In this document: piece by piece, positions 17,213-25,662 of the stretch
Layout: every line of letters begins with the position of its first letter
Position numbering within the stretch: the first letter of the stretch is position 1
Origin: Lysinibacillus boronitolerans JCM 21713 = 10a = NBRC 103108
GTDB taxonomy: Bacteria > Bacillota > Bacilli > Bacillales_A > Planococcaceae
Assembly: GCF_000772935.1 (NCBI RefSeq)
Contig: NZ_JPVR01000065.1
Coordinates: 44,558-108,557, forward strand
Reading direction: 5' to 3'
DNA length: 64,000 nucleotides
The notes under the pieces: generated by a model
Told to the model about the DNA's origin: nothing
The model's database searches: none
What the model saw: only the letters and a program-made list of their open reading frames with translations
Position numbers and translations under genes: made by a program

Positions 17213-19039
17213 ATGAACCGAGAAGCACGTTTAAAACGACAAGAGAATATACGAAATTTCTCTATTATTGCACATATTGACCATGGGAAATCAACGCTTG
17301 CTGACCGTATTTTAGAGCAAACAAAATCTTTAACTTCCCGTGAAATGAAGGCACAGCTCCTCGACTCAATGGATTTAGAGCGTGAGCGAGGCATTACAAT
17401 TAAGTTAAATGCAGTTCAATTAAAGTACGAAGCAAAAGACGGCGAAGTGTATACATTTCATTTAATCGACACACCAGGACACGTCGATTTCACATATGAA
17501 GTATCACGAAGTTTAGCTGCTTGTGAGGGTGCCATTTTAGTTGTGGACGCAGCACAAGGTATTGAAGCACAAACACTAGCAAATGTTTACTTAGCACTAG
17601 ACAATGATTTAGAAATTTTACCTGTAATCAATAAAATTGATTTACCTGCAGCTGACCCTGAACGTGTACGTCAAGAAGTAGAAGATGTTATTGGATTAGA
17701 TGCCTCTGAAGCAGTATTAGCTTCTGCGAAAGCAGGTATTGGTATCGAGGATATTCTAGAGCAAATCGTAGAGAAGGTACCAGCGCCAACTGGTGATCCA
17801 GATGCACCACTACAAGCTTTAATTTTTGACTCTGTTTATGATGCCTATAAAGGTGTTATCATTTCGATTCGTGTCATCAATGGTACTGTCAAGCCTGGCG
17901 ATAAAATTCGTATGATGGCAACAGGTGCGGAATTCGAAGTTATTGAAGTTGGGGTACATACACCAAAAGTTGTGCCACAGGCTGAGTTAACAGTGGGTGA
18001 TGTAGGTTATTTAACCGCATCTATCAAAAATGTAGGTGACACACGGGTAGGGGATACTGTAACCTATGCAAACCGTCCTGCAGCTGAGCCATTAGCTGGT
18101 TATCGTCGCTTAAACCCAATGGTCTACTGTGGTTTGTATCCAATTGATACAGCCAAATATAACGATTTACGTGAAGCGTTAGAAAAGCTAGAGTTAAATG
18201 ATTCAGCTCTACAATATGAGCCAGAGACATCGCAAGCACTTGGTTTTGGTTTCCGCTGTGGATTCTTAGGATTACTACATATGGAAATTATTCAGGAGCG
18301 TATTGAGCGTGAATTTAATATCGACTTAATTACAACAGCACCTTCCGTAATTTACAATGTTCATATGACAGATGGTACTGAGCTGAAAGTCGATAACCCT
18401 TCCTTTATGCCAGACCCGCAAAAAATTGATCGTGTCGAGGAACCATATGTGAAAGCAACAATCATGGTACCAAATGATTATGTGGGAGCGGTAATGGAAC
18501 TTTGTCAAATGAAGCGTGGTAATTTCATGACGATGGATTATATTGATACATCGCGTGTAAGTATTATTTATGAAATGCCATTATCAGAAATTGTCTATGA
18601 TTTCTTTGACTATTTAAAATCAAATACAAAGGGCTATGCTTCATTCGACTATGAACTTATTGGTTACCAGCCATCGAAATTAGTGAAAATGGATATTTTA
18701 TTAAATGGTGAGCAAGTCGATGCCCTAAGCTTTATCGTACACCGTGACTTTGCCTACGATCGAGGCAAAATCATCGTAGAAAAATTAAAAGAATTAATCC
18801 CACGCCAACAATTTGAAGTACCAATTCAAGCAGCAGTTGGACAAAAAATCGTGGCGCGTTCAACAATTAAAGCCATCCGTAAAAACGTATTAGCGAAATG
18901 TTATGGTGGAGATATTTCCCGTAAACGAAAACTTCTTGATAAACAAAAAGAAGGTAAAAAACGTATGAAACAAGTAGGCTCAGTCGAAGTCCCTCAAGAG
19001 GCATTCATGGCTGTGCTGAAGATGGATGATTCGAAGTAA
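17213..19039 (+). CDS. lepA: Elongation factor 4 (LepA)
   Basis: LepA is a ribosome-associated translational GTPase linked to 30S biogenesis and translation under stress. The 608-residue protein has G1 AHIDHGKST at 20-28, the ERGITI switch I region, G3 DTPGHVDF, G4 NKIDLP, and the LepA-specific C-terminal domain ([20 protein letters not shown]). The start is ATG 17213 after TTAGGAGTGG; the in-frame GTG at 17204 lies inside that site. In B. subtilis hemW follows directly; here it lies 21 kb away. Confidence 0.97.
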   Translation: MNREARLKRQENIRNFSIIAHIDHGKSTLADRILEQTKSLTSREMKAQLLDSMDLERERGITIKLNAVQLKYEAKDGEVYTFHLIDTPGHVDFTYEVSRSLAACEGAILVVDAAQGIEAQTLANVYLALDNDLEILPVINKIDLPAADPERVRQEVEDVIGLDASEAVLASAKAGIGIEDILEQIVEKVPAPTGDPDAPLQALIFDSVYDAYKGVIISIRVINGTVKPGDKIRMMATGAEFEVIEVGVHTPKVVPQAELTVGDVGYLTASIKNVGDTRVGDTVTYANRPAAEPLAGYRRLNPMVYCGLYPIDTAKYNDLREALEKLELNDSALQYEPETSQALGFGFRCGFLGLLHMEIIQERIEREFNIDLITTAPSVIYNVHMTDGTELKVDNPSFMPDPQKIDRVEEPYVKATIMVPNDYVGAVMELCQMKRGNFMTMDYIDTSRVSIIYEMPLSEIVYDFFDYLKSNTKGYASFDYELIGYQPSKLVKMDILLNGEQVDALSFIVHRDFAYDRGKIIVEKLKELIPRQQFEVPIQAAVGQKIVARSTIKAIRKNVLAKCYGGDISRKRKLLDKQKEGKKRMKQVGSVEVPQEAFMAVLKMDDSK

Positions 19040-19141
19040 TATTGATATAACAGGGTTTATAGGGGTTTAAGCAAATAGTTTTGTATCAGTTAGGTGGAGA
19101 TTGCCACCGATTTGCCACTGCATTGAAATTGTGCAAGCAAT

Positions 19142-19330
19142 TTAAAAATCTTTAGCGATGGAATCAAAAATATCGGCAGCATCTCTTGCCATCTTCTGTG
19201 TTAAATGGACATAGCGGTCTTCAGTAATTGCTGATCTGCTATGTCCTAATCTTTTTGAACTGTTTTTATTGGTTGTCCATTTTCAATTAGCATCGTTAAT
19301 AATAATGCCGAGATACTCGTATTTATTGAG
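19142..19330 (-). pseudogene. Remnant of a tyrosine recombinase (phage-type integrase)
   Basis: On the minus strand the C-terminal end of an integrase is readable: SKRLGHSRSAITEDRYVHL, then a helical tail ending in IFDSIAKDF and a stop at about 19147. The LGHS box and the Tyr of EDRYVH are the family's catalytic end region. Upstream, TMLIENGQPIKTV continues in another frame: one base is missing between KTV and SKRLGH. Further upstream the sequence is lost at the edge of the 345-bp repeat. Only the last 55 or so of roughly 380 residues remain, so it is inactive. It marks an old integration event just after lepA. Confidence 0.85.
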
Positions 19331-19645
19331 TATCTGGGTATTTGGCTACTATCAGCTACTTTTTTTCAGGTAGTTGGCTAATTTACAGTGAATCTTTTCA
19401 CAGAGTCTCGAATCTCCTACTTTTAATTAAGTTATCTTCTCCTTACTCTTTTTCTTTTCTCTTCAATTTTTCTGAATAATAAATAAACTATTGTAATTAT
19501 AAGATAAAGTATGACAAAATTTGGTATCACATTATTATCACTTTTACTGGCTATATATACATATCCCCCTACTACCACCGCTAAAATTAATGGCTTATAT
19601 ATTGAATTCATAATCAATCCACCTTTTCTTAGTGTTAGACATAAT
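19298..19645. repeat. Long direct repeat, copy A
   Basis: This stretch is repeated at 22280-22624 in the same orientation, with most positions identical by eye and small indels. Each copy contains a terminator-like hairpin (here GAGATACTC ... GAGTATCT, about 19310-19336), a second weak hairpin and the coding part of a small membrane-protein gene on the minus strand. Together the copies bracket 2.6 kb of accessory genes. Confidence 0.85.
19432..19611 (-). CDS. Small two-helix membrane protein, copy A
   Basis: This is a 59-residue protein with two hydrophobic segments (about 5-22 and 28-47) and a very basic tail (EEKRKRVRRR). I do not recognise the family. The start is ATG 19611 because AAAAGGTGG lies seven bases upstream and the similarity to copy B (22413-22586) begins at this methionine; a longer in-frame extension is not shared. 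A paralogue with about two-thirds identical residues lies in the second repeat. Both are followed by a hairpin, suggesting independent small transcription units. Confidence 0.65.
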   Translation of the reverse strand: MNSIYKPLILAVVVGGYVYIASKSDNNVIPNFVILYLIITIVYLLFRKIEEKRKRVRRR

Positions 19646-19825
19646 TCACAATATTCTCTTGGAATATATAGTTTATATATTAATATTTTAAATGTTAATC
19701 TATAATTAATTATCATATATGGAAATATTTATTTAAATTATTTTTTATGAGGTATTATTAAACTGAAAGAGATTAAGAAGTATATTATTTGTGAAAATCA
19801 TATAGAGAGGGGAAGTTTAATTTAA

Positions 19826-20167
19826 ATGAGAAAAGTGTACTTGTTATTTGCGATTATCGGCACAGTATTCCCGTATTATTTTTTGGTGCAATTCTTGAAC
19901 AAAAACGGATTTGATTTAGGGTTATTAGTAGATTTATTATTTGCAAACTCGATATCGACCTTCTTCGCTGTTGACTTTTTTATTTCATGCTTTGTTTTTA
20001 TAATCTTTATGTTTAATGAGTCAAGAAAGTATAACATTAAAGAAAAGTGGATATGTCTATTAACTTTGTTTACAGTTGGTTTATCGCTGGCATTACCGTT
20101 ATTTTTGTTTTTCAGAGAGTCATACATAAAGAAAGAAGTGTTGTTAAACTCCAATGAAAGAATGTGA
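19826..20167 (+). CDS. DUF2834-like small membrane protein
   Basis: This 113-residue protein has three predicted membrane segments (about 4-21, 43-62 and 77-95). The pattern of the opening (RKVYLLFAIIGTVFPYYF) and the FAVDFFISCFVFIIF segment resembles DUF2834 proteins. The function is unknown. The start is ATG 19826 behind GAGAGGGGAAG with a rather long gap. It is the first gene after repeat copy A and is transcribed away from it. Confidence 0.65.
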   Translation: MRKVYLLFAIIGTVFPYYFLVQFLNKNGFDLGLLVDLLFANSISTFFAVDFFISCFVFIIFMFNESRKYNIKEKWICLLTLFTVGLSLALPLFLFFRESYIKKEVLLNSNERM

Positions 20168-20300
20168 AAATCTTACATTTTCTATGGTGTTGTATTGATT
20201 TTGTGTTACATGGATGGCAAACGGAGCAGGTTAGTTTAACAACCGTAAATAATTCTACAGTCCTTATTTAGATAGAGATTACATTAATTAGGGGGAGAAA

Positions 20301-20921
20301 ATGAGTGATTTTAGAGGGATAATCTTAGAAGGCTATTCGAATGCTGGAAAAACATCAGTCTTAAAAGCGTTGAAACAACTTCACGCAAGTGATGATGCCG
20401 AACGTAGTGTCATAGTTCTCAGTGAGCATTATTCGCAAGTATTACACAAAGTAAATGGTGAATTAAAGTCGTTAAGTCGAGAGGAACACTTACAAGTCTT
20501 AAGAGAAAGAGTCACGATGTTGAAAATGTTAAATAATTGGTCAAGAGAAATTGGACAAACTCAACGTTCAAAAGGCTTATTCTTTATTTTGGAAAGGTTT
20601 CATTTAAATCATCGAGTAGCATTTTCTCATTCAATATCAGATGAAATTAAGGAATTAGAAGCCCAGTTACTTGGAATGGGAGCAAGATGTACTTTGTTAA
20701 CTGTATCACCAGAGAATTTAGAGGAAAGAATAAGTAGTAGAAATCCCAATGAATGGGAAGGGAAAACCATGCAAGAAAAGAAATTAGCGTGTGAATTATT
20801 ATTAGACCAACAACAAGAGTATAGGAGTCAAGCTGAAAATTCAATCATACCTACAATTGAAATAAATACTGATAATAAAGATTGGGATTCCTACGCAAGA
20901 CAGATTTACTTATTCAACTAA
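20301..20921 (+). CDS. P-loop NTPase, nucleoside/nucleotide-kinase-like
   Basis: This 206-residue protein opens with a Walker A motif GYSNAGKTS (G11 to S19) after a hydrophobic strand, as in small deoxynucleoside or thymidylate kinases. ILERFH at about residue 97 could be the ERF/DRx substrate-site motif of that fold, and EERISSRN may form the arginine-rich lid. The substrate cannot be told. The start is ATG 20301 after GGGGGAG. A terminator follows at 20948-20984, so it appears to be a single-gene unit. Confidence 0.65.
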   Translation: MSDFRGIILEGYSNAGKTSVLKALKQLHASDDAERSVIVLSEHYSQVLHKVNGELKSLSREEHLQVLRERVTMLKMLNNWSREIGQTQRSKGLFFILERFHLNHRVAFSHSISDEIKELEAQLLGMGARCTLLTVSPENLEERISSRNPNEWEGKTMQEKKLACELLLDQQQEYRSQAENSIIPTIEINTDNKDWDSYARQIYLFN

Positions 20922-20947
20922 CGGAATGCTTTAATTAAATACACCAT

Positions 20948-20984
20948 AAAAGACCACTCCAAAATGGGTGGTCTTAAATTTTTC
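20948..20984 (+). terminator. Terminator after the P-loop gene
   Basis: AAGACCAC (20950-20957) pairs with GTGGTCTT (20968-20975); an AT-rich tail with a T-run follows. Confidence 0.75.
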
Positions 20985-21042
20985 CCCATCAAACCTATAG
21001 CAAGGCTGGGAAGCGGTCTAATATGAAGTCTAATCATGCATT

Positions 21043-21228
21043 TCATATAAAAGAAACCCCATATAAAAAACGTTCAGTAACTTTTAATAATTGATTAAAT
21101 ATAAGTGATAGTATTCCAAAAAATATAAATAGACCTAATTTGGAGAATTGGCTTTTATAATAAATGGAAATAGTTATCCAAATAAAATTTAATTGAGGTA
21201 TTATTAAAAGAGTTCGAACAAAATTGAA
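21043..21228 (-). pseudogene. Possible remnant of a membrane-protein gene
   Basis: The minus strand is open for 62 codons and reads as two hydrophobic segments with natural composition (for example LGLFIFFGILSLIFNQLL, then LKVTERFLYGVSFI and a stop). It has no ATG, GTG or TTG start and no ribosome binding site. It looks like the 3' end of a gene whose front has been lost, now overlapping the upstream region of the lipoprotein gene. The family is not recognised. Confidence 0.35.
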
Positions 21229-21249
21229 CTAGGGGGAGGAGTATGTAAT

Positions 21250-21966
21250 ATGAAAATACAAAGCGTTATTATAACAATTGTCGCACTTTTATTTGTAATT
21301 ATTGCAGGGTGTAGTTCAGAGACAGAAGAAGAGTCTATGGGCGAAGTTGAAAAGGAAATTCATACGCAAGAACTAGTAGAGTCTATGTTCAGTGAGGACA
21401 GCCTGGAGGCAGCGAAAGAAAGAATAGAGGAACGGGGCGGCTCAGTTTATATGATTCCACCACCTGAGCATACTGCTATCTGAGAAAATCAATCAACTGT
21501 AGTAGAACTTAAAGAGTCGGACATTTTAGACGGAGAAGATTCTAGTTTTGAAAATTATGACAACGTAGGAGAAATACGTCTTGATACGTTAGAGCTGGAC
21601 TCTACTTTTGAGGAGCAAGATACATATATAAATGTCATGCTTACAGAATTAGGAATGGAGAAAGCTTATTATGCAATGCGTAAAACTTTATTGTGGACAG
21701 CCGGTAATCCTCCAGATGGACTCGAAAAACATAGTGATGGCACTCTATCTTTTTATCTAAGTAAATACTCTGAGCTTATAAATTGTCACTTTCAGAGCGC
21801 TAACCCTGACGTGAAAGAAAAAATTATCAGAAACATGCAGAACGCTTATAAAAACAATACACCTATAATTGTCTATGGAGAATTTGAGGAGTTTCTAGAC
21901 GAAGAAGGATACTCTGGCTATCGTCTTATCATACATCGGATAGGCTTTAAAGAGGTCATAAATTAA
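21250..21966 (+). pseudogene. Lipoprotein gene interrupted by an in-frame TGA
   Basis: The gene starts at ATG 21250 behind AGGGGGAGGAG. Its product has a lipoprotein signal peptide with lipobox IAGC (Cys21) and an acidic region. After 77 codons a TGA (21481-21483) interrupts it, and the same frame then stays open for another 160 codons to 21966 with normal composition (NVGEIRLDTLELDST, then a folded-looking domain to the end). The original product was therefore about 238 residues. One base change (for example CGA to TGA) explains it. A second start for the downstream part (ATG 21637) has no ribosome binding site. The family is not recognised. Confidence 0.75.
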
Positions 21967-21998
21967 TAAAAGAATTTGATAAAAATCTTGAATTATTC

Positions 21999-22214
21999 AT
22001 GGAAATGATGTTTAGAAACCTGCCAATTAAGACCACTCTGTTATGGGGGCTTCGATGTTTTCTTCCACCTTCATGTCACAGTGTTCAGAGCCTACTAAGA
22101 GATAAAGAAAAATATAATGAGCATTTCTGCGAGCTTATGAAAATGGTAATCGGTAATATGATAAATGCATATAAAAAAGAGGAACTTCGGAATAAAATTT
22201 GGTGCTTCCTTTGA
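21999..22214 (+). pseudogene. Possible decayed paralogue of the preceding lipoprotein domain
   Basis: This 71-codon frame contains KTTLLWGLRCFLPPSC and IGNMINAYKKE. They resemble KTLLWTAGNPPDG and IRNMQNAYKNN, in the same order and spacing range, in the lipoprotein pseudogene just upstream. It has no convincing ribosome binding site. A degenerate tandem copy is the best explanation, but the similarity is short. Confidence 0.3.
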
Positions 22215-22279
22215 TTCCAAAACAACCATTATTTAACTATTCAAAATGGTATAATACATACACAACGTAGTAATTAGTC

Positions 22280-22624
22280 ATAATAATGCCCAGTTACTTG
22301 TTTTTTATTGAGTACTTGGGCATTTTTTGTTTTGGCTACTATCCTCTGCTTTTTTTCAGATAGTTTACAGTGAATCTTTTCAAAGGTCTCGAATCTCCTA
22401 CTTTTAATTAAGTTATTTTTCCTTACTTTTTTCTTTTTCAATTTTTCTGAATAATAAATAAACTATTGAAATTATAATATAAAGTATGACAAAATTTAGA
22501 AGCACGCTATTTTCACTTTTACTGGCTGTATATACGTATAACCCTATTACCACTGCTAAAATTAATGATTTGTATATTGAAATCATATTACTTCCACCTT
22601 TTCTCAATATTAGAAATAATTTTA
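22280..22624. repeat. Long direct repeat, copy B
   Basis: This is the second copy of the repeat at 19298-19645. Its hairpin (AATGCCCA ... TGGGCATT, 22285-22326) has an outer stem that is perfect here and a T-run, so it can act as a terminator. The shared part ends soon after the ribosome binding site of the minus-strand small gene. Confidence 0.85.
22413..22586 (-). CDS. Small two-helix membrane protein, copy B
   Basis: This 57-residue protein has two hydrophobic segments and a lysine-rich tail (EKEKSKEK). It aligns without gaps to the copy at 19432-19611 over the first 48 residues; for example SIYK, LILAVV, ASKS, NFVILY and VYLLFRKIE are shared. ATG 22586 is preceded by AAAAGGTGG. That both copies keep an intact frame while neighbouring genes decay suggests they may be under selection. 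The function is unknown. Confidence 0.65.
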   Translation of the reverse strand: MISIYKSLILAVVIGLYVYTASKSENSVLLNFVILYIIISIVYLLFRKIEKEKSKEK

Positions 22625-22825
22625 TAGTACTTTCATATAATTTTATATTAATAGCCCTTTGTAATTGCAATCTCTTCAATTTTTGGAAAAATCAAATTAT
22701 TCGCGAAGTGCAATTTAAAGATTTTACGAAACGCTCCGTAGCTACTTGCTTGGAAATATGGAATTCAAAATCCCTAACAATACATTCATCTAGATTATTT
22801 CTATTACTATGTAGGAGTTTATGAC

Positions 22826-23065
22826 ATGACTATTAAATGGAACAGAGAAGAAATACTTTTCGATACTCTATATGAAGCTGACACCTGGGCAGATTCAATT
22901 GCAAATGAAATATATGGAAGAATTTACAACGGATATGATACTCCAGATTACAAAATAGCCTATTCGCTTGCTTTTAGATTAGCTTCTATAAAAGAGTGTA
23001 GAGTTTATACAGAAAATAGTATTGAAGGTAGATATAAAGTTTGGGTCATTTTTGAAATTGAATAG
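22826..23065 (+). CDS. Small protein of unknown function
   Basis: This is a 79-residue, soluble-looking protein with many aromatic residues (EIYGRIYNGYDTPDYKIAYS). I do not recognise it. ATG 22826 has TAGGAG eight bases upstream, which supports translation. Neighbours are repeat copy B on the left and a 507-bp gap on the right. Confidence 0.5.
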   Translation: MTIKWNREEILFDTLYEADTWADSIANEIYGRIYNGYDTPDYKIAYSLAFRLASIKECRVYTENSIEGRYKVWVIFEIE

Positions 23066-23572
23066 TAATGATGAGGTGCTCATTTAATATTGAGTAGTTA
23101 ATTTTTAGTAATTTAAGGTTCTTCCTTTTCATTTATTTAAATGTAGTGGTGTAGAAACTAACGAAGCAACAGTATGTCCTGAGCTTCTCTCACTCTCTCT
23201 TTCATTTCCTGGAGCTTTAAGGTATATAGGCACCCACAACTTCAAACGTTAGTTTGTCATCAACAATAATATATTTTATATCTATTTCTTTATCAGATGG
23301 GAACAACAGAATGTGTACTATTTGGATAACTGTTTCTACCTGAGCTTGCAGCGTATTGCAGTTAATTATGGTCACAGTTAAGTAGAGTTATTACTTTGGA
23401 ATTGTTGGTTTAAATAGTTCACATTTGTTTCATGAATAAATTGGGTGATTGTTTAAATGAAACCAAGCATAGAATTAGCTTGATGGTCATGTTGAAGAAT
23501 TTTATAATATCGTTATAGAACAGTATTTGGTAGTTGAGTTTAGATTAGTAAGTCAAGAAAGGTGAGAGGTCG
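23066..23572. other. Gap with a possible minus-strand gene scrap
   Basis: No intact gene is supported. A minus-strand frame at 23217-23375 (52 codons from GTG) reads like protein (VETVIQIVHILLFPSDKEID, then VDDKLTFEVVGAYIP) but lacks a ribosome binding site. It may be a fragment of a lost gene. The rest is AT-rich without clear structure. Confidence 0.4.
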
Positions 23573-23962
23573 TTGGGACAAATTAAAATTTATGGTGTTA
23601 AGGGAAGGTTAAATCCCATTAAGGAAACATTATCGAATATTATCCATTCTTGTATGGTGGACGCACTTGAATATCCATTAGATAAGAAATTTCATCGCTT
23701 TTTTCCTATGGACAAAGAGGATTTTTATTTTGCAAGTGAAAGAACTGAATCATATACAATAATAGAAATTAGTATGTTTGAAGGTAGAACGATTCAAGCT
23801 AAAAAACAATTAGTAAAGCTACTATTTGAACGCATAAATAACAAATTAAATATTTCACCTCAAGATGTTGAAATTACAATTTTTGAAACGCCTAAACATA
23901 ATTGGGGAATAAGAGGGTTACCTGGGGATGAATTAGCACTTAATTACAAAGTAAATATTTGA
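23573..23962 (+). CDS. Tautomerase-superfamily protein
   Basis: This 129-residue protein resembles the tautomerase family (4-oxalocrotonate tautomerase-like fold) of Bacillus: HRFFPMDKEDFYF, TIIEISMFEGR, a helix with KKQLVKLLFERI, and ISPQDVEITIFETPKHNWGI. Classical members use Pro at position 2 as the catalytic base. Here the sequence begins Met-Gly-Gln, so the usual chemistry may be absent. The start is TTG 23573 behind AAGGTGAGAGG. It stands alone and appears intact. Confidence 0.75.
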   Translation: MGQIKIYGVKGRLNPIKETLSNIIHSCMVDALEYPLDKKFHRFFPMDKEDFYFASERTESYTIIEISMFEGRTIQAKKQLVKLLFERINNKLNISPQDVEITIFETPKHNWGIRGLPGDELALNYKVNI

Positions 23963-24177
23963 TATAAAGCTGCTAATTTTTTAGAGTTAATTCGACTATG
24001 TGAAATGTGCTCTGTCTTATTAATTATCTGACCACTAAAAATCGGTAAATGAAGAACCTATAAGGACTAAAATAATCTACATAACTTTATTTAATGAATG
24101 ATTCTAAATAATGCTTGAAGTAATGGGTTTGTCGCTATTCACAATTTATTTACTATTTTTAGGGAGGAGAAAATTGT

Positions 24178-25041
24178 ATCAGTTATATCATAGACATTTC
24201 ACATCATCAAGGAGATATTGATTGGTCTGAAGCGGTTAAAGATGTTGATTTGGCTATCATCCGCACTCAATATGGTACAAGCACAATTGACCGTAAATAC
24301 GTTCAAAATATAGAAGCTTGTATGAAGTACAAGGTACCTTTTGGTGTTTATATTTATGTTACCTTTAAAAATGATACTGAGGCATTGGAACAAGCAAAAG
24401 ACTTCTATAACAGAGCAAAAAACTATAATCCGCTATTTTATGTTGTAGATATCGAAGAAAGCTTTGGTGCTAGTGTCCAAAATATCGTACAAGGCACACA
24501 GGTGTTTATTGATTATTTAAAAAGTAAGGCTGTAAAAGTCGGGCTATATACAGGCCATCATTTTTACAAACCTTATCTGATGGATACCGTTAAAAATTAT
24601 GATTTCCTGTGGATTCCTCGCTATAGTGGCTCTAGCTCACCTGGACTAAAGCCAAACTTTGCCTGTGATTTATGGCAGTACACAGACAAAGGGATTGTAG
24701 CAGGTATTAAAGGAACTGTAGATTTAAACCAATTAAATGGATCTAAGTCTTTATCCTGGTTCACAGATACTGATAAGAAGAAGGAAATATCATTGTCTCA
24801 GTATGAAGAATTAAAGAAAGAAAATAAACAACTAAAACAGGAACTTACTGAAATGAAAGAGTTATTAGTTGGGATAAAATCAAATGCTATGGTATCACCA
24901 GCACATAAAGAAGATTGGGAGTGGGCCATTGAAGAGGAAATTATACGAGGAGATGGCAAGTGTATGAATCCTACAGATACACTCACAAGACAACAAATGG
25001 CAACGATGCTCAAACGGTTCTATGATAAATTTATTAAATAA
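24178..25041 (+). CDS. GH25-family muramidase (endolysin-like), start codon abnormal
   Basis: This is a lysozyme-type enzyme cutting the glycan of peptidoglycan. The GH25 active-site acids are present: Asp in YIIDISHHQG and the Asp/Glu pair in YVVDIEE. A coiled coil follows (about 205-235), then a C-terminal segment (DWEWAIEEEIIRGDGK, then TLTRQQMATMLKRF) resembling the SLH-like tail of phage endolysins. The natural N-terminus Ser-Tyr-Ile-Ile-Asp is preceded by ATC (24178) where ATG is expected, eight bases after AGGGAGGAG. The first usable start in frame is TTG 24250, which has no ribosome binding site and would remove the first catalytic Asp. It is either a pseudogene or uses a rare ATC start. 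Confidence 0.75.
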   Translation: MSYIIDISHHQGDIDWSEAVKDVDLAIIRTQYGTSTIDRKYVQNIEACMKYKVPFGVYIYVTFKNDTEALEQAKDFYNRAKNYNPLFYVVDIEESFGASVQNIVQGTQVFIDYLKSKAVKVGLYTGHHFYKPYLMDTVKNYDFLWIPRYSGSSSPGLKPNFACDLWQYTDKGIVAGIKGTVDLNQLNGSKSLSWFTDTDKKKEISLSQYEELKKENKQLKQELTEMKELLVGIKSNAMVSPAHKEDWEWAIEEEIIRGDGKCMNPTDTLTRQQMATMLKRFYDKFIK

Positions 25042-25115
25042 TAGCATTGTCTCGCCCATAAGTACCTGAGAACTAGCAGCAAAATATTTAGCCTAATATT
25101 GTGTGTATTCGTCAT

Positions 25116-25148
25116 AAAAGGAATCACTATTTATAGTGATTCCTTTTA
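25116..25148. terminator. Bidirectional terminator between muramidase and a small minus-strand gene
   Basis: A perfect 14-15 base-pair stem (arms 25116-25130 and 25133-25147), A-rich on one side and T-rich on the other, serves both converging transcription units. Confidence 0.85.
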
Positions 25149-25172
25149 TAGTGCGACCAACCTGTTTGAAAT

Positions 25173-25307
25173 TTAGTGAAACAATAGGAAAAACTTGGCT
25201 AATAAAAAAATGGGGACTCCTACAATTATTACGCCTGCAAAGAAATAACAAAACAACATAAAAACATCGAAAACCGCACCCGCTAAATCATCAATGAATT
25301 TTAACAT
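25173..25307 (-). CDS. 44-residue membrane protein
   Basis: This small protein has an N-terminal polar patch (MLKFIDDLAGAVFD) and one long, very hydrophobic segment (about residues 15-44) ending in FHLH-like FLLFH. A strong GGAGGGG site lies eight bases before ATG 25307, and the shared terminator at 25116-25148 follows the stop. These two signals make it a likely real gene. I do not recognise a family. A small hydrophobic toxin, phage holin remnant or membrane-complex subunit are all possible; no antisense RNA or partner was identified. Confidence 0.6.
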   Translation of the reverse strand: MLKFIDDLAGAVFDVFMLFCYFFAGVIIVGVPIFLLAKFFLLFH

Positions 25308-25662
25308 TTCATTCCCCTCCAAACATAATAAGTATTAGCATTTATAATCTCTTTATTGCTTATCAATCATCATACTGATCTAAAGTCTTTTTAGAGTCTT
25401 ATCCCACATATCGAGAGTCCCGTAAATTGTTATTAGGATATTTTCACCAGATGGTAACACTTGAAAGCTAAGTGGAAATCATACTGAGTATTCATTGTAA
25501 TTTGTCATACCCTAAACCACGAACCTTATGTGTAATTCCTAATAACACCCTGTAAATCATTTGGGAAAGTGTTTTATATTGTATGCATAAAGCATGTTAT
25601 TGACTAAAGATTTGTTTTTTACATTGAGGTTCTTGTGTAATCTGATAGAGCATTTTTTACTT
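25308..25662. other. 355-bp gap with a possible broken frame
   Basis: On the minus strand, 25380-25508 can be read as 42 codons from ATG, interrupted by one TGA (25479-25481). The part after it reads like protein (SGENILITIYGTLDMWDKTL). It has no ribosome binding site, so it is at best a remnant. Nothing else was seen. Confidence 0.3.

Noticed and set aside
21481..21483. TGA read as selenocysteine
   Set aside because: No Sec-insertion hairpin or selenoprotein family feature was seen, and the residue before and after do not resemble a redox site. A nonsense change is simpler.
24250..25041. Muramidase starting at TTG 24250
   Set aside because: No ribosome binding site is present there and the start would delete the first catalytic Asp.
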